Shown here: positions 45,258 to 54,100 of the stretch, piece after piece
Layout: every line of letters starts with the position of its first letter
Numbering within the stretch: the stretch's first letter is position 1
Assembly (NCBI GenBank): GCA_003584005.1
Contig: QXHL01000017.1
Span: 1 to 61,616 of the forward strand
Direction of reading: 5' to 3'
Length of the DNA: 61,616 nucleotides
From: Alicyclobacillaceae bacterium I2511
Lineage (GTDB): Bacteria; Bacillota; Bacilli; Alicyclobacillales; Alicyclobacillaceae
Notes under the pieces: generated by a model
Databases searched by the model: none
What the model was told of the DNA's origin: nothing
What the model saw: only the letters and a program-made list of their open reading frames with translations
Made by a program: the position numbers and the translations under genes

Positions 45258-45284
45258 ACCCTGGTGTTTCAGCACTGGAAAAAC

Positions 45285-45953
45285 TCAGGGAACCCACACC
45301 TGACGAATGTTTTGTAAGTCTGGAATTTTTGTAGATAACAATTTTAGCAGGGCGCTACTGGGTGTTTCATCTATTTCACAGACGGTAATCGCATCCCCGT
45401 GGCGACTTTGGCGGTCCAGGCTGAGGCGGGCAATGTTGTACCCTTGTTGGTCCAGAATTTGTGACAGGTGGGCAATAAAGCCTGGCTTATCCTTATGTGA
45501 AAGAATAAGAGTGGGACGCTCCCCAGAAAATCGCAAGGGCAGTCCGTCCAGTTCTTGCACCTCCGCTTTGCCCCCCCCTAATGAACTGGCAATCATGTCG
45601 AGCTGGTGGTGCTCCCCTTGGGCTAACACCTGAACTGTATTAGGGTGAACCAAGCCTAAATTGGTAGGTTCAAAGGTGTACTCCAAGCCTTCCATCAAGG
45701 CGAGTTGAAAAGCCTTTGGAATGGATTCACTGTCTGTGGTATAACCCATGAGGCCTGCTAACAGGGCCAAGTCTGTACCATGCCCACGGTACGTTTCAGC
45801 AAAAGAGCCGTGCAATAAAAAACGGACGGTTTTTGCTTTTTCTGCTAATAGTTGCCCGGCTAAGTTGCCAATGCGCACGGCCCCTGCAGTGTGGGAACTA
45901 GAGGGACCCACCATCACCGGGCCGATGATTTCAAAGGCGCTCATGTACTTCAC
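45285..45953 (-). CDS. sdaAB: L-serine dehydratase, beta subunit (iron-sulfur type)
   Basis: A 222-residue protein: N-terminal SDH beta domain (IIGPVMVGPSSSHTAGAVRIG) and a C-terminal ACT domain (DKPGFIAHLSQILDQQGYNIA). With SdaAA it deaminates L-serine to pyruvate and ammonia. GTG 45953 is chosen for the AAGGGGG site eight bases upstream. Its start lies 23 bases inside the end of sdaAA, consistent with coupling. Last gene of the glycine-riboswitch operon. Confidence 0.95.
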   Translation of the reverse strand: MKYMSAFEIIGPVMVGPSSSHTAGAVRIGNLAGQLLAEKAKTVRFLLHGSFAETYRGHGTDLALLAGLMGYTTDSESIPKAFQLALMEGLEYTFEPTNLGLVHPNTVQVLAQGEHHQLDMIASSLGGGKAEVQELDGLPLRFSGERPTLILSHKDKPGFIAHLSQILDQQGYNIARLSLDRQSRHGDAITVCEIDETPSSALLKLLSTKIPDLQNIRQVWVP

Positions 45954-46893
45954 AAGGCTGTCCCCCTTGCACACTGTGTGATGGGGATGTAAGATCCGGT
46001 GTCGTACTTTTGGCGGTTGGTCTGCCCAACACCTTTTCGCGCAGTCGCTTGCCTGTGGGAGTCCCCGCTAAACCGCCAATCCCCGTTTCTCGGAGCGAAA
46101 TGGGCATCTGTTGACCAATTTCATACATGGCATGGATGACTTCGTCGGGTGGGATGAGGCTGCGCACACCAGCCAGAGCCATTTCTGCCGCCGCAAGAGC
46201 GGTGATGGCGTGTAGGCCATTGCGTGTGATGCAAGGGATTTCCACCAGACCCGCCACCGGATCACATACCAGACCGAGAGAATTTTTTAAGGCCAGTCCC
46301 ACAGCATGTCCCACCTGTTCCGGGGTGCCGCCAGCAAGTTCCACCAGGGCGCCGGCGGCCATGGCGGTGGCGGAACCCACCTCTGCCTGACAACCACCCG
46401 CCGCCCCCGAAATGGAGGCGGCGTTGGCAATGACCAAACCGAGGGCGGCCGCCGTGAGCAGGGACTGTATCACAGCTTCTCGGGGAAAACGGCCGGTGTC
46501 CAAAATGTACATTAAGACTCCCGGCAAGATGCCTGCAGACCCGGCGGTCGGTGTGGCCACAATTCGTCCCATGGCCGCATTGACTTCAGAAACAGCGGTG
46601 GCATAGGCCACCGAGCGCAGAGAATCGGCGTCCATCAGGCGGGGGCCTTGTTGAATATACGTCCACAGGCGCTGGGCGTCGCCACCGGTGAGGCCACTGC
46701 GTGACACCACGGGCTCGGATACGCCTTGGCGCACCGCCTGTTCCATAACATCAAACTGGGCACTCATGCGGGCCATAATATCCGACTTGGTTTGGCCGGA
46801 TTGTTCTTCTTCCACACTAAGCATGACTTGGGCAATCGTTGTTTTTTGTTGGTTGGCCAAGGCCATCAACTCTTGTAGGCGAGCAAATGCCAT
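45931..46893 (-). CDS. sdaAA: L-serine dehydratase, alpha subunit (iron-sulfur type)
   Basis: A 320-residue catalytic subunit with the cysteines that bind the [4Fe-4S] cluster: GGCQAEVGSA and LVCDPVAGLVEIPCITRN. ATPTAGSAGILPGVL is the family substrate-binding loop. The last ~25 residues (TTPDLTSPSHSVQGGQP) are an extra tail. It is 63 bases after gcvPB with no terminator between, so glycine cleavage and serine deamination appear co-transcribed. Confidence 0.95.
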   Translation of the reverse strand: MAFARLQELMALANQQKTTIAQVMLSVEEEQSGQTKSDIMARMSAQFDVMEQAVRQGVSEPVVSRSGLTGGDAQRLWTYIQQGPRLMDADSLRSVAYATAVSEVNAAMGRIVATPTAGSAGILPGVLMYILDTGRFPREAVIQSLLTAAALGLVIANAASISGAAGGCQAEVGSATAMAAGALVELAGGTPEQVGHAVGLALKNSLGLVCDPVAGLVEIPCITRNGLHAITALAAAEMALAGVRSLIPPDEVIHAMYEIGQQMPISLRETGIGGLAGTPTGKRLREKVLGRPTAKSTTPDLTSPSHSVQGGQPCEVHERL

Positions 46894-46940
46894 GCCCTAC
46901 ACGCTCCTTGTCTGGATTCGTTGTTTGGGTCAAATGAGAT

Positions 46941-46961
46941 TTTTAGACACACACTTTTAGT
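46941..46961 (-). repeat. Interspersed repeat, partial copy
   Basis: On the minus strand ACTAAAAGTGTGTGTC, matching the first 16 bases of the repeat at 53060 (minus) with one change and at 756 (plus) with a few changes. The rest of the repeat is not conserved. It overlaps the end of gcvPB. Confidence 0.5.
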
Positions 46962-48441
46962 CTTGTTCAAACACATAGCGCAAGATTGGGTTACGGGCAG
47001 CGGTGGTTTCATCCAGACGATTGATGACAGTGTGATGTGGTGCCGATAGAACCAATTCTGGCTGTTCTTCTGCTTCCCGAGCAATTTGCAACATCAGGTT
47101 AGCAAAAGTATCGAGCGTCTCCAGACTTTCCGTTTCTGTAGGTTCAATCATCAGACATTCCTCGACAATCAGCGGGAAGTAAATTGTCGGTGGATGGACG
47201 CCAAAGTCGAGCAACCGTTTGGCAATATCTAAGGCTCGAACGCCAGACTGATGTTTCTGTCGTTTGGCGGACAGGACAAATTCGTGTTTGCAAATCTGTG
47301 GATAGGGCAGGTCATAGGCGGACTGCAAACGTCGCATGAGATAGTTGGCGTTAAGTACAGCACCCTCGGCAACCTGTTTTAGGCCCTCGGCGCCCAAGGT
47401 CCGAATGTACGCATAGGCTCGCACTAAAACTCCGAAATTACCATAGAACCCCTTCACCTTCCCAATCGATTGGGGCCGATTAAAATCCAAAGCATAGTAA
47501 CCGTCCACATGCTGGGTGACCACAGGCACTGGCAGGAAGGGGGCCAAAAAGGCTTTTACACCTACCGGGCCAGCACCAGGTCCACCCCCACCGTGGGGTG
47601 TCGAGAATGTTTTATGCAGGTTTAGATGTACCACGTCAAAGCCCATGTCACCTGGCCTGGCCTGGCCTAAAATGGCGTTCATGTTAGCCCCGTCATAATA
47701 CAGTAACCCACCGGCGTTGTGGACAATTTCTGCAATCTCCTGGATATGGGATTCAAATAGTCCCAGCGTACTCGGATTTGTCAGCATCAGTGCGGCAGTG
47801 TTTGGGCCGACCGCTTTTCGTAAGGCATCCAAGTCGACGCTGCCGTCGGAATGGGACGGAATGGTAATGGCCTTAAAACCTGCCATGGTGACACTGGCTG
47901 GATTGGTGCCGTGGGAGGAATCTGGCACGAGCACGTGGGTGCGCAGATTGCCTTGGCTGCGATGGTATGCGCCAATCAGCGTTAACCCTGTCCACTCCCC
48001 TTGCGCACCTGCGGCGGGCTGTAGTGTGACAGCGTCCATGCCCGTGATTTCAGCCAGGTCCAATTGCAATCGATGCAGCAGTGCCAAAGCACCCTGCACG
48101 GTGGATTCCGGTTGATAAGGGTGCAATAAGGCAAACCCAGGCAGTTTGGCCATCGCCTCGTTGCGTTTTGGATTGTATTTCATTGTGCAGGACCCCAGCG
48201 GATAAAAACCGGTGTCCAGGCCATGATTGAGCTTGGATAATGCAGTGAAGTGACGGATTAAGTCCCCCTCGTAAACCTCTGGCAGGTGCGGCGGTGTCAC
48301 GCGACGCAGTCCCTGCAATTCCGCCAAGGAGGCCTCTGGAACGTCCAATTCAGGCAAACTGTAGGACATGCGACCGGATTGGCTCAACTCAAAAATCAAA
48401 GGGGCATCTACACCCACCTCTAAAATGGAAGTCGTGCTCAC
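46957..48441 (-). CDS. gcvPB: Glycine dehydrogenase (decarboxylating) subunit 2
   Basis: A 494-residue PLP subunit of the split glycine cleavage P-protein. The PLP lysine is in [26 protein letters not shown] and [11 protein letters not shown] are further landmarks. It decarboxylates glycine and transfers the aminomethyl group to lipoyl-GcvH. GTG 48441 overlaps the gcvPA stop (GTGA), with GGAGGG six bases upstream. gcvH is not in the window. Confidence 0.96.
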   Translation of the reverse strand: MSTTSILEVGVDAPLIFELSQSGRMSYSLPELDVPEASLAELQGLRRVTPPHLPEVYEGDLIRHFTALSKLNHGLDTGFYPLGSCTMKYNPKRNEAMAKLPGFALLHPYQPESTVQGALALLHRLQLDLAEITGMDAVTLQPAAGAQGEWTGLTLIGAYHRSQGNLRTHVLVPDSSHGTNPASVTMAGFKAITIPSHSDGSVDLDALRKAVGPNTAALMLTNPSTLGLFESHIQEIAEIVHNAGGLLYYDGANMNAILGQARPGDMGFDVVHLNLHKTFSTPHGGGGPGAGPVGVKAFLAPFLPVPVVTQHVDGYYALDFNRPQSIGKVKGFYGNFGVLVRAYAYIRTLGAEGLKQVAEGAVLNANYLMRRLQSAYDLPYPQICKHEFVLSAKRQKHQSGVRALDIAKRLLDFGVHPPTIYFPLIVEECLMIEPTETESLETLDTFANLMLQIAREAEEQPELVLSAPHHTVINRLDETTAARNPILRYVFEQD

Positions 48442-49790
48442 AACAATCCCTCCAGTGCCGCAACTGCGGCGTCCATTTCGGCACGGGTTCTTACCTCTGT
48501 GGCATTGAGTAGTACGCAATCTGCCAAGGCTGGGGAAAACCGTCCCAAATCGAACCCAAACAAAATCCCTTGCTGCAACAGGGACTGTTGTACAGTCGTC
48601 ACAGACACCGGTAGGCGTAAGACAAATTCATTGAAAAACGGAGCGGTTGCAAAGGCCGCTTCGACGCCTGGCAGTGTGGTCAACCGTTGTTGGAAGTAGT
48701 GGGCCTTGTGATAGTTCTGCAAAGCCAGTTCAGTTATCCCCTGGGGTCCCAAATAGGTCAGGTAGACTGTCGCGGCCAAAGCGTTGAGGGCTTGGTTGGA
48801 ACAGATGTTGGAGGTGGCCTTTTCTCGGCGAATATGCTGTTCACGGGCCTGCAGGGTCAGGACAAAGCCACGCCGACCGTCGTGGTCGGTCGTTTGTCCG
48901 ACAATCCGGCCGGGCAATTTGCGCATCAAATCTTTGCGGGCTGCCATAATGCCGAGATAGGGACCGCCGTAGGCCAGAGAGTTGCCAAGCGACTGGCCCT
49001 CTGCGACAACCATGTCGGCGCCCAAGTTGCCGGGTGCTTCCAGCAGACCGAGGGCCACTGGATAACTGCTGACCACCAGCAGAGCACCGCGAGCGTGGGC
49101 AATGTTTGCAATCGCCTGTAAGTCCTCAATCCCACCAAAAAAGTTGGGGTATTGGATAACAATTCCAGCTACAGTGTCGTCACAGAGTGATTCTAACTGA
49201 TGCAAGTCTGTCTGACCGCTGTCGGTCGGGACGTCGACTAACTCCACCTGCTGGCCAGTGGCATAAGTGGTCATGACCGCCCGGTACTCAGGATGCAATG
49301 CGGCAGAGACGAGCACCCTGTTGCGGCGCGTGTGGTTACAGCAAACCAGGGATGCTTCACCCAAGGCGGTGGGGCCATCGTACATGGAGGCGTTGGCCAA
49401 ATCCATGCCAGTCAGTTCCGCTACCATGGTCTGATATTCGAAAATGCTTTGCAAAGTGCCTTGGCTGACTTCTGGTTGGTAGGGAGTGTAGGCGGTGTAA
49501 AACTCGGAACGACCACAAATGGCATCGACTACAGCTGGAATGTGGTGTTCATAAGCTCCAGCCCCGAGAAAACTAACCACAGTGCTAAGGTCCTGATTTT
49601 TCCGCGACAATTCTTGCATATGTCGGTTCAGGTCCAGTTCGGATAGTGCGGGCGGTAACTCTAGGGGACGTTGCAAGCGGATTTCCGGTGCGATGTCAGC
49701 AAACAGTTCGGCAGTATCTTTTATACCTAAAAGGTCCAACATTTTTTCACGATCCCGCTGGGTCTGCGGGAGATAGGCATAGGTTTTCAA
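48438..49790 (-). CDS. gcvPA: Glycine dehydrogenase (decarboxylating) subunit 1
   Basis: A 450-residue partner subunit. [37 protein letters not shown] and [15 protein letters not shown] are diagnostic. TTG 49790 fits the family N-terminus ([10 protein letters not shown]) with a weak AAGGGA site. It forms the heterotetrameric P-protein with GcvPB and lies 70 bases after gcvT. Confidence 0.96.
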   Translation of the reverse strand: MKTYAYLPQTQRDREKMLDLLGIKDTAELFADIAPEIRLQRPLELPPALSELDLNRHMQELSRKNQDLSTVVSFLGAGAYEHHIPAVVDAICGRSEFYTAYTPYQPEVSQGTLQSIFEYQTMVAELTGMDLANASMYDGPTALGEASLVCCNHTRRNRVLVSAALHPEYRAVMTTYATGQQVELVDVPTDSGQTDLHQLESLCDDTVAGIVIQYPNFFGGIEDLQAIANIAHARGALLVVSSYPVALGLLEAPGNLGADMVVAEGQSLGNSLAYGGPYLGIMAARKDLMRKLPGRIVGQTTDHDGRRGFVLTLQAREQHIRREKATSNICSNQALNALAATVYLTYLGPQGITELALQNYHKAHYFQQRLTTLPGVEAAFATAPFFNEFVLRLPVSVTTVQQSLLQQGILFGFDLGRFSPALADCVLLNATEVRTRAEMDAAVAALEGLL

Positions 49791-49860
49791 AACCAGTTCC
49801 CTTCTTCTTCTCTGACGTGTGAGATGATTCTCTATATGGGTAACTGTTGCGCATGGAAAT

Positions 49861-50955
49861 TCAATGATCGCGTTTGTAAAAGGGCGTTTTTACCACCTGT
49901 GCCCCAATCGCCTTGCCGCGAATGTCTACGGTGAAGGGTGTGCCCACAGCGGCGAATTTGGCGTTTACCAAGGCCAAGCCAATAGGCTGATTGAGGGTGG
50001 GGGACAGCGTACCAGAGGTCACATGGCCAATGACTTGACCCGCAGCGCTGACGGTGTAGCCCGGACGTGGAATTCCTCGTTGTGTGAGTACAAAGCCAAC
50101 CACCTTGCGCTGCAATCCGGCTGCCTTTTGTTCTGCCAAGGCTTGTTGACCGACAAAGGATTCCTTGTTTAATTTCACAAAGATTCCCAACCCGGCCTCC
50201 AAAGGAGTGATTTCTGAACTCAGTTCATGGCCATACAGGGGAAGCCTGGCCTCCAAACGTAAGGTGTCGCGCGCCCCTAAGCCACAGGGTAGGATGCCCA
50301 AATCTTGTCCCTTATTTAATAAGGTTTCCCATAAAGCGGGTGCCGCTGTTGCGTCCACGTACAATTCAAACCCATCCTCACCGGTATAACCTGTGCGTGA
50401 GATGAGTGCGGGCAGACCGGCCACCGTGCCAGTAGTGAAGTGGTAATACGCGATGTTGGACAAGTCGGTATCTGTCAGCCGTTGTAGCAGGGTCTGGGAG
50501 CTGGGGCCTTGCACGGCCAACAGGGCCGTCTGCTCTGAGCGGTCTGTTAGTGTCAACTGTTTGCCTTTTGTATGTTCTTTCAGCCAAGCAAAGTCTTTGT
50601 CGATGTTGGATGCGTTGACCACCACTTGATATTGGTCCGCAGCCAGACAGTACACCAACAGGTCGTCCACCGTACCGCCATCGTCATACGTCATGGGCGA
50701 ATACAGCACCTCACCGGGATGTAGCCGCGAAACATCGTTGGTCACCATGTTTTGTAAGAATGCGCTCGCATCTGCACCGGTGACAAAAAATTCGCCCATG
50801 TGGGCCGCGTCAAACAATCCTACAGCATTGCGCACGGCCTGATGCTCTTTGAGAATACTGGAAAACTGTACAGGCATGTCCCAACCGCCGAATTCAACTA
50901 TTTTGCCACTGCTCTGAGCGTATAAAGGATACAAGGGGGTGCGTTTAAAGGTCAT
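49861..50955 (-). CDS. gcvT: Aminomethyltransferase (glycine cleavage T-protein)
   Basis: A 364-residue tetrahydrofolate-dependent enzyme: FGGWDMPVQFSSILKEHQAVR, GLFDAAHMGEF, RTGYTGEDGFELY and ARDTLRLEARLPLYGHEL are characteristic. It releases ammonia and forms methylene-THF. First gene of the operon behind the glycine riboswitch; GGAG lies 13 bases from the ATG, a rather long spacing. Confidence 0.96.
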   Translation of the reverse strand: MTFKRTPLYPLYAQSSGKIVEFGGWDMPVQFSSILKEHQAVRNAVGLFDAAHMGEFFVTGADASAFLQNMVTNDVSRLHPGEVLYSPMTYDDGGTVDDLLVYCLAADQYQVVVNASNIDKDFAWLKEHTKGKQLTLTDRSEQTALLAVQGPSSQTLLQRLTDTDLSNIAYYHFTTGTVAGLPALISRTGYTGEDGFELYVDATAAPALWETLLNKGQDLGILPCGLGARDTLRLEARLPLYGHELSSEITPLEAGLGIFVKLNKESFVGQQALAEQKAAGLQRKVVGFVLTQRGIPRPGYTVSAAGQVIGHVTSGTLSPTLNQPIGLALVNAKFAAVGTPFTVDIRGKAIGAQVVKTPFYKRDH

Positions 50956-51052
50956 ATTTAATTGGATGCTCCTCTCCGATTGGAGTGAAAGTCTGAATTA
51001 AAGTGTCGTGGCTTGTGTAATAGGGCCTATTGGTCACGGCGGTAAACAAACA

Positions 51053-51089
51053 GACAGAGACGCAGAAATAAGCCCTCTGCATCTCTGTC
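51053..51089 (-). terminator. Riboswitch expression platform (conditional terminator)
   Basis: Minus-strand stem GACAGAGATGCAGA (51089-51076) with TCTGCGTCTCTGTC (51066-51053), followed by TGTTTGTTT. It directly follows aptamer 2. Glycine binding is expected to stop it from forming. Confidence 0.82.
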
Positions 51090-51093
51090 CCTG

Positions 51094-51315
51094 CACCTGA
51101 GAGTTCCCTTCGTTTCTGGGTCATCCAGCACCCGCCGCACCAAAGACTGCGATTGGAAAGTGGTGACAAACAAACGAAGTTGCCCCGTCGGTAGCCGACA
51201 CAAGTCGACTTCTCCAGAGTGGCATCCATCCGCGTTTTGCGACCTGAGAGTTTCTGCACGGGTTGAGGTGAATCCGCACATTGCCCCGTCGGTGGGTAGA
51301 AAGCCCCTCTCACGT
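51094..51315 (-). ncRNA. Tandem glycine riboswitch
   Basis: Two glycine aptamers in series on the minus strand. Each carries the conserved CCGACGGGGCAA core and CTCTCAGGT element: aptamer 1 at about 51206-51315 and aptamer 2 at about 51094-51205. Together with the terminator at 51053-51089 they form the leader of gcvT. Tandem glycine riboswitches normally turn glycine cleavage genes on at high glycine. The remaining 50956-51052 is the 5' UTR of gcvT. Confidence 0.93.
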
Positions 51316-51394
51316 GGACTTCATTTGCCCTAGTATGAGCATTAAATTGAACCACTGTGGCCAGAATACACTTACAAATACGAGTTCATCTTTC

Positions 51395-51423
51395 ATCCTA
51401 GGGTGCTGTTGCAGGGTTGTCAA
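51395..51423 (-). promoter_or_regulatory. Sigma-A promoter of the gcv-sda operon
   Basis: Minus strand TTGACA (51423-51418), 17-base spacer, TAGGAT (51400-51395). The predicted start lies about 70 bases before the first riboswitch aptamer. Between here and the MFS gene at 51673 no other gene is seen. Confidence 0.82.
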
Positions 51424-51672
51424 GGATTTAGATCAACAATAGCTCCTTCTTTTTGACACATTCCCCTTGGCTTTCCGCTGAAAGATAAAAAATTGTGTGT
51501 TAAAATGCCCATTGTGAGTCTGATTTCGCTTTCAAACGAGGAACGCTTGATAGCGTTCACAGGGTTTTCGCCCCTATGCGGACAGGCTTACGGCAGGGTT
51601 TGCGTCCTTTATATTATCTGTTTTTTGTTACACTTTGGCCTATTTTACAGATTTTCAAGAGGGGGAAGGAGT

Positions 51673-52989
51673 ATGCAAGCTACACGTTTTCGGTGGACTG
51701 TCATTGCGTTACTATTTTTTATCACGGTGGTCAATTACATCGACCGCTCAGCAATCTCCTATGCTGTGCCAGACATTTCTAAGTTGTTTCATCTCAATCC
51801 AGCAGAAATTGGGATGATTTTGGGCGCGTTTGGCATTGGTTATATGATTATGACCTTTTTCGGAGGTATTTGGGTAGATAAATCTGGGGCCCGTCTGGTC
51901 CTGTTTTTGGCCTCTTTGCTGTGGTCTCTGTCCATTGGGTTAACCGGATTGGCGACCGGATTTGCGATGATTTACACGATGCGAATTTTGCTGGGCGTTG
52001 CAGAAGGACCAAATTTTCCGGCCATCAACAGGGCCGTTGGTGACTGGCTCTCGAAGGATGAACGCGCGATTGCCTTGGGAAATTCTTTGGTGGCAGTGCC
52101 CTTAGCCTTGGCCATTGGAGCACCGATTGTCACACAGTTGATTATTCACGTCTCATGGCGGGGCACGTTTATTATTCTGGGTGTATTTGGATTGCTGTGG
52201 GTGGCATTGTGGATGTGGCTGTTCCGGGATTTTCCAGAACACAGTCGGCGGGTCAACCGGAAAGAATTGGAACATATTCGGGACGGGAAGGTTTGGACCG
52301 AGACTGATGCCAAGACCATGCGCAAGGTTCACACAGGGGACGGTAAGGGAATATGGGGATTTTTGTTGTCCAATCCTACATTAATGGCCAATAACTGGGC
52401 ATTCTTCGTTTTTGGCTACTATCTGTTCTTTTTCATGGCGTGGTTGCCCAGTTATCTCCATGACCAGTTTCACCTAGACCTCCAATCTGTGGGATTATTT
52501 AGTATTCTACCCTGGCTGTTGGCGGCCATCTTGTTGTGGGGTGTGGGGTACCTGTCAGACGGGTTGCTGAAACGCACCGGTAATTTACGGATTGCTCGTT
52601 CCCATCCCATTTGGATTTCTCAATTACTGGCCGCAATTTTTATTTTGCCGGTGATTTACACACATAACTTGACAGTGGCACTGATTTTTATCTCTTTGGC
52701 GGTGGGCTTTGGCATGAGTTCCAATGCCACTTTTTACGCCATCAATGTAGACGTGGCACGGGAACGTACCGGAACGGCACTGGGTGTGATGGATACATTC
52801 TTTGCCATCGCTGGGTTTGTCGCCCCGGTGATTACTGGTTGGGTGGTCAATTCTACGGGGTCGTTTGTGAACGCTTTCTGGCTCTTGGCCATCCTCGCCC
52901 TGTCCTCAGTGTTGGTGGTGTTGTTATTCCATCACCCGGAGCGGTCACAGAAGTTTTCTAGGGTAGGGTCAGGCAACGCGAGAGTGTAA
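51673..52989 (+). CDS. MFS transporter, anion:cation symporter (sugar-acid) type
   Basis: A 438-residue MFS protein of the ACS family: VVNYIDRSAISYAVPDI in TM1, FGGIWVDKSGARLVL in loop 2-3 and LGVAEGPNFPAINRAVGDWL in TM4, the pattern of hexuronate and glucarate transporters. ATG 51673 is preceded by GGGGGAAGGAG. The upstream in-frame 60 codons look like leader sequence. Substrate is inferred as an organic acid such as a sugar acid. Confidence 0.88.
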   Translation: MQATRFRWTVIALLFFITVVNYIDRSAISYAVPDISKLFHLNPAEIGMILGAFGIGYMIMTFFGGIWVDKSGARLVLFLASLLWSLSIGLTGLATGFAMIYTMRILLGVAEGPNFPAINRAVGDWLSKDERAIALGNSLVAVPLALAIGAPIVTQLIIHVSWRGTFIILGVFGLLWVALWMWLFRDFPEHSRRVNRKELEHIRDGKVWTETDAKTMRKVHTGDGKGIWGFLLSNPTLMANNWAFFVFGYYLFFFMAWLPSYLHDQFHLDLQSVGLFSILPWLLAAILLWGVGYLSDGLLKRTGNLRIARSHPIWISQLLAAIFILPVIYTHNLTVALIFISLAVGFGMSSNATFYAINVDVARERTGTALGVMDTFFAIAGFVAPVITGWVVNSTGSFVNAFWLLAILALSSVLVVLLFHHPERSQKFSRVGSGNARV

Positions 52990-53012
52990 CATTTTCATTT
53001 TCTTTTAGAGGA

Positions 53013-53060
53013 TGTCCGGAAAGGGTCTGACCAGACCCTTTCCGGACACGCACTTTTAGT
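53013..53060 (-). repeat. Interspersed palindromic repeat, copy B
   Basis: 17-bp perfect arms (left 53013-53029, starting TGTCCGGAAAGGG; right 53032-53048) around AC, continued by CGCACTTTTAGT. Inverted copy of the 756-794 repeat, with a longer stem. It lies 24 bases after the MFS stop and may terminate that gene. Confidence 0.8.
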
Positions 53061-53128
53061 ATTTTGGGAGTGTATTGCAGAGCGCTTCTCGAGTGATTTA
53101 CCGAACTTTTACCTTTGGTTTACGGTGT

Positions 53129-53164
53129 GTTCATCCCCCTGGGATATACTACAGGGGGATGAAC
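53129..53164. promoter_or_regulatory. Palindrome upstream of uppP
   Basis: Perfect 13-bp arms GTTCATCCCCCTG (53129-53141) and CAGGGGGATGAAC (53152-53164) with loop GGATATACTA. The loop contains a TATACT that could be a -10 element, so this is either an operator across the uppP promoter or a 5' UTR hairpin. Confidence 0.5.
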
Positions 53165-53217
53165 TGAATTATCTTGGAAAATTTGCGGGTTACCTTGAGA
53201 GGAGTCGATGGGGTTAC

Positions 53218-54048
53218 ATGCACACGGCACAAATTGTTCTTTATGCGCTCGTGCAAGGAATTACAGAATTGTTTCCAGTTAGCAGTGTGGGCCATGCTGT
53301 TCTCCTTCCCTATTTGGCGGGTTGGAGTAATATTTCTAATTCACCCCAATTTTTGCCCTTTATTGTCATGCTTCACCTAGGAACAGCCGTAGCCCTACTC
53401 CTCTATTTTTGGCAGGACTGGGTTCGGCTGATTGCTTCCATTTTTGACAGCTCGATGCACAAGCAGCGTCGTTTGTTGCTGTTGATTATTGTTGCAACCA
53501 TTCCGGCAGCGATTATCGGAAAAGTATTTGAACATAAGTTTCGCGAACTTTTTCCCTCTGCTCTTTCTGCTGCTCTATTTTTGATAGTAAATGGCATTAT
53601 TTTGCTGATTGCGGACCGCTTAAAGCACCGACAGGGAAGTGTGCCATTACATCGACTGTCCTTTGGTAAAGGGTTTCTTGTCGGTCTGGTGCAGGTACTG
53701 GCCTTAATTCCTGGATTTTCACGATCCGGAATCACCATGACGGCGGGTCTAGGCGTGGGGCTGGAGTATGACGAGGCGGCACGGTTTGCGTTTTTGCTTG
53801 CCACTCCGATTATTGCCGGGGCGGGGATATTAGAGGTACCCAAGGTATTAGCCAGTCACGACACCACAATGATTCACCTGGGTCTTTTGGGGGGCTTGCT
53901 ATCTGGATTGGTGGCTTTTCTCAGTACTGCGTTTTTGATGCACTACTTCCGCACCCACGAGGTGCGCGCATTACGTCCGTTTGCCTATTACTGCATCGTC
54001 GTGGGTGGAGTGGTGTCCATCTTGGCTGCGCTGGGATTACATGCCTGA
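53218..54048 (+). CDS. uppP: Undecaprenyl-diphosphatase UppP (BacA)
   Basis: A 276-residue membrane protein with motifs GITELFPVSSVGHAVLLP and GFSRSGITM. It removes phosphate from undecaprenyl diphosphate to recycle the cell-wall lipid carrier and gives bacitracin tolerance. ATG 53218 fits the family start; the best site, GAGAGGAG, is 13 bases upstream. The motif has Phe for the usual Leu (ELFPVSS) and Val for Ser (SVGH). Confidence 0.93.
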   Translation: MHTAQIVLYALVQGITELFPVSSVGHAVLLPYLAGWSNISNSPQFLPFIVMLHLGTAVALLLYFWQDWVRLIASIFDSSMHKQRRLLLLIIVATIPAAIIGKVFEHKFRELFPSALSAALFLIVNGIILLIADRLKHRQGSVPLHRLSFGKGFLVGLVQVLALIPGFSRSGITMTAGLGVGLEYDEAARFAFLLATPIIAGAGILEVPKVLASHDTTMIHLGLLGGLLSGLVAFLSTAFLMHYFRTHEVRALRPFAYYCIVVGGVVSILAALGLHA

Positions 54049-54100
54049 CCATCTGGGCTGCGCTGGGGGCAGTTACCGGACATGAAATTACATAGCTTAG

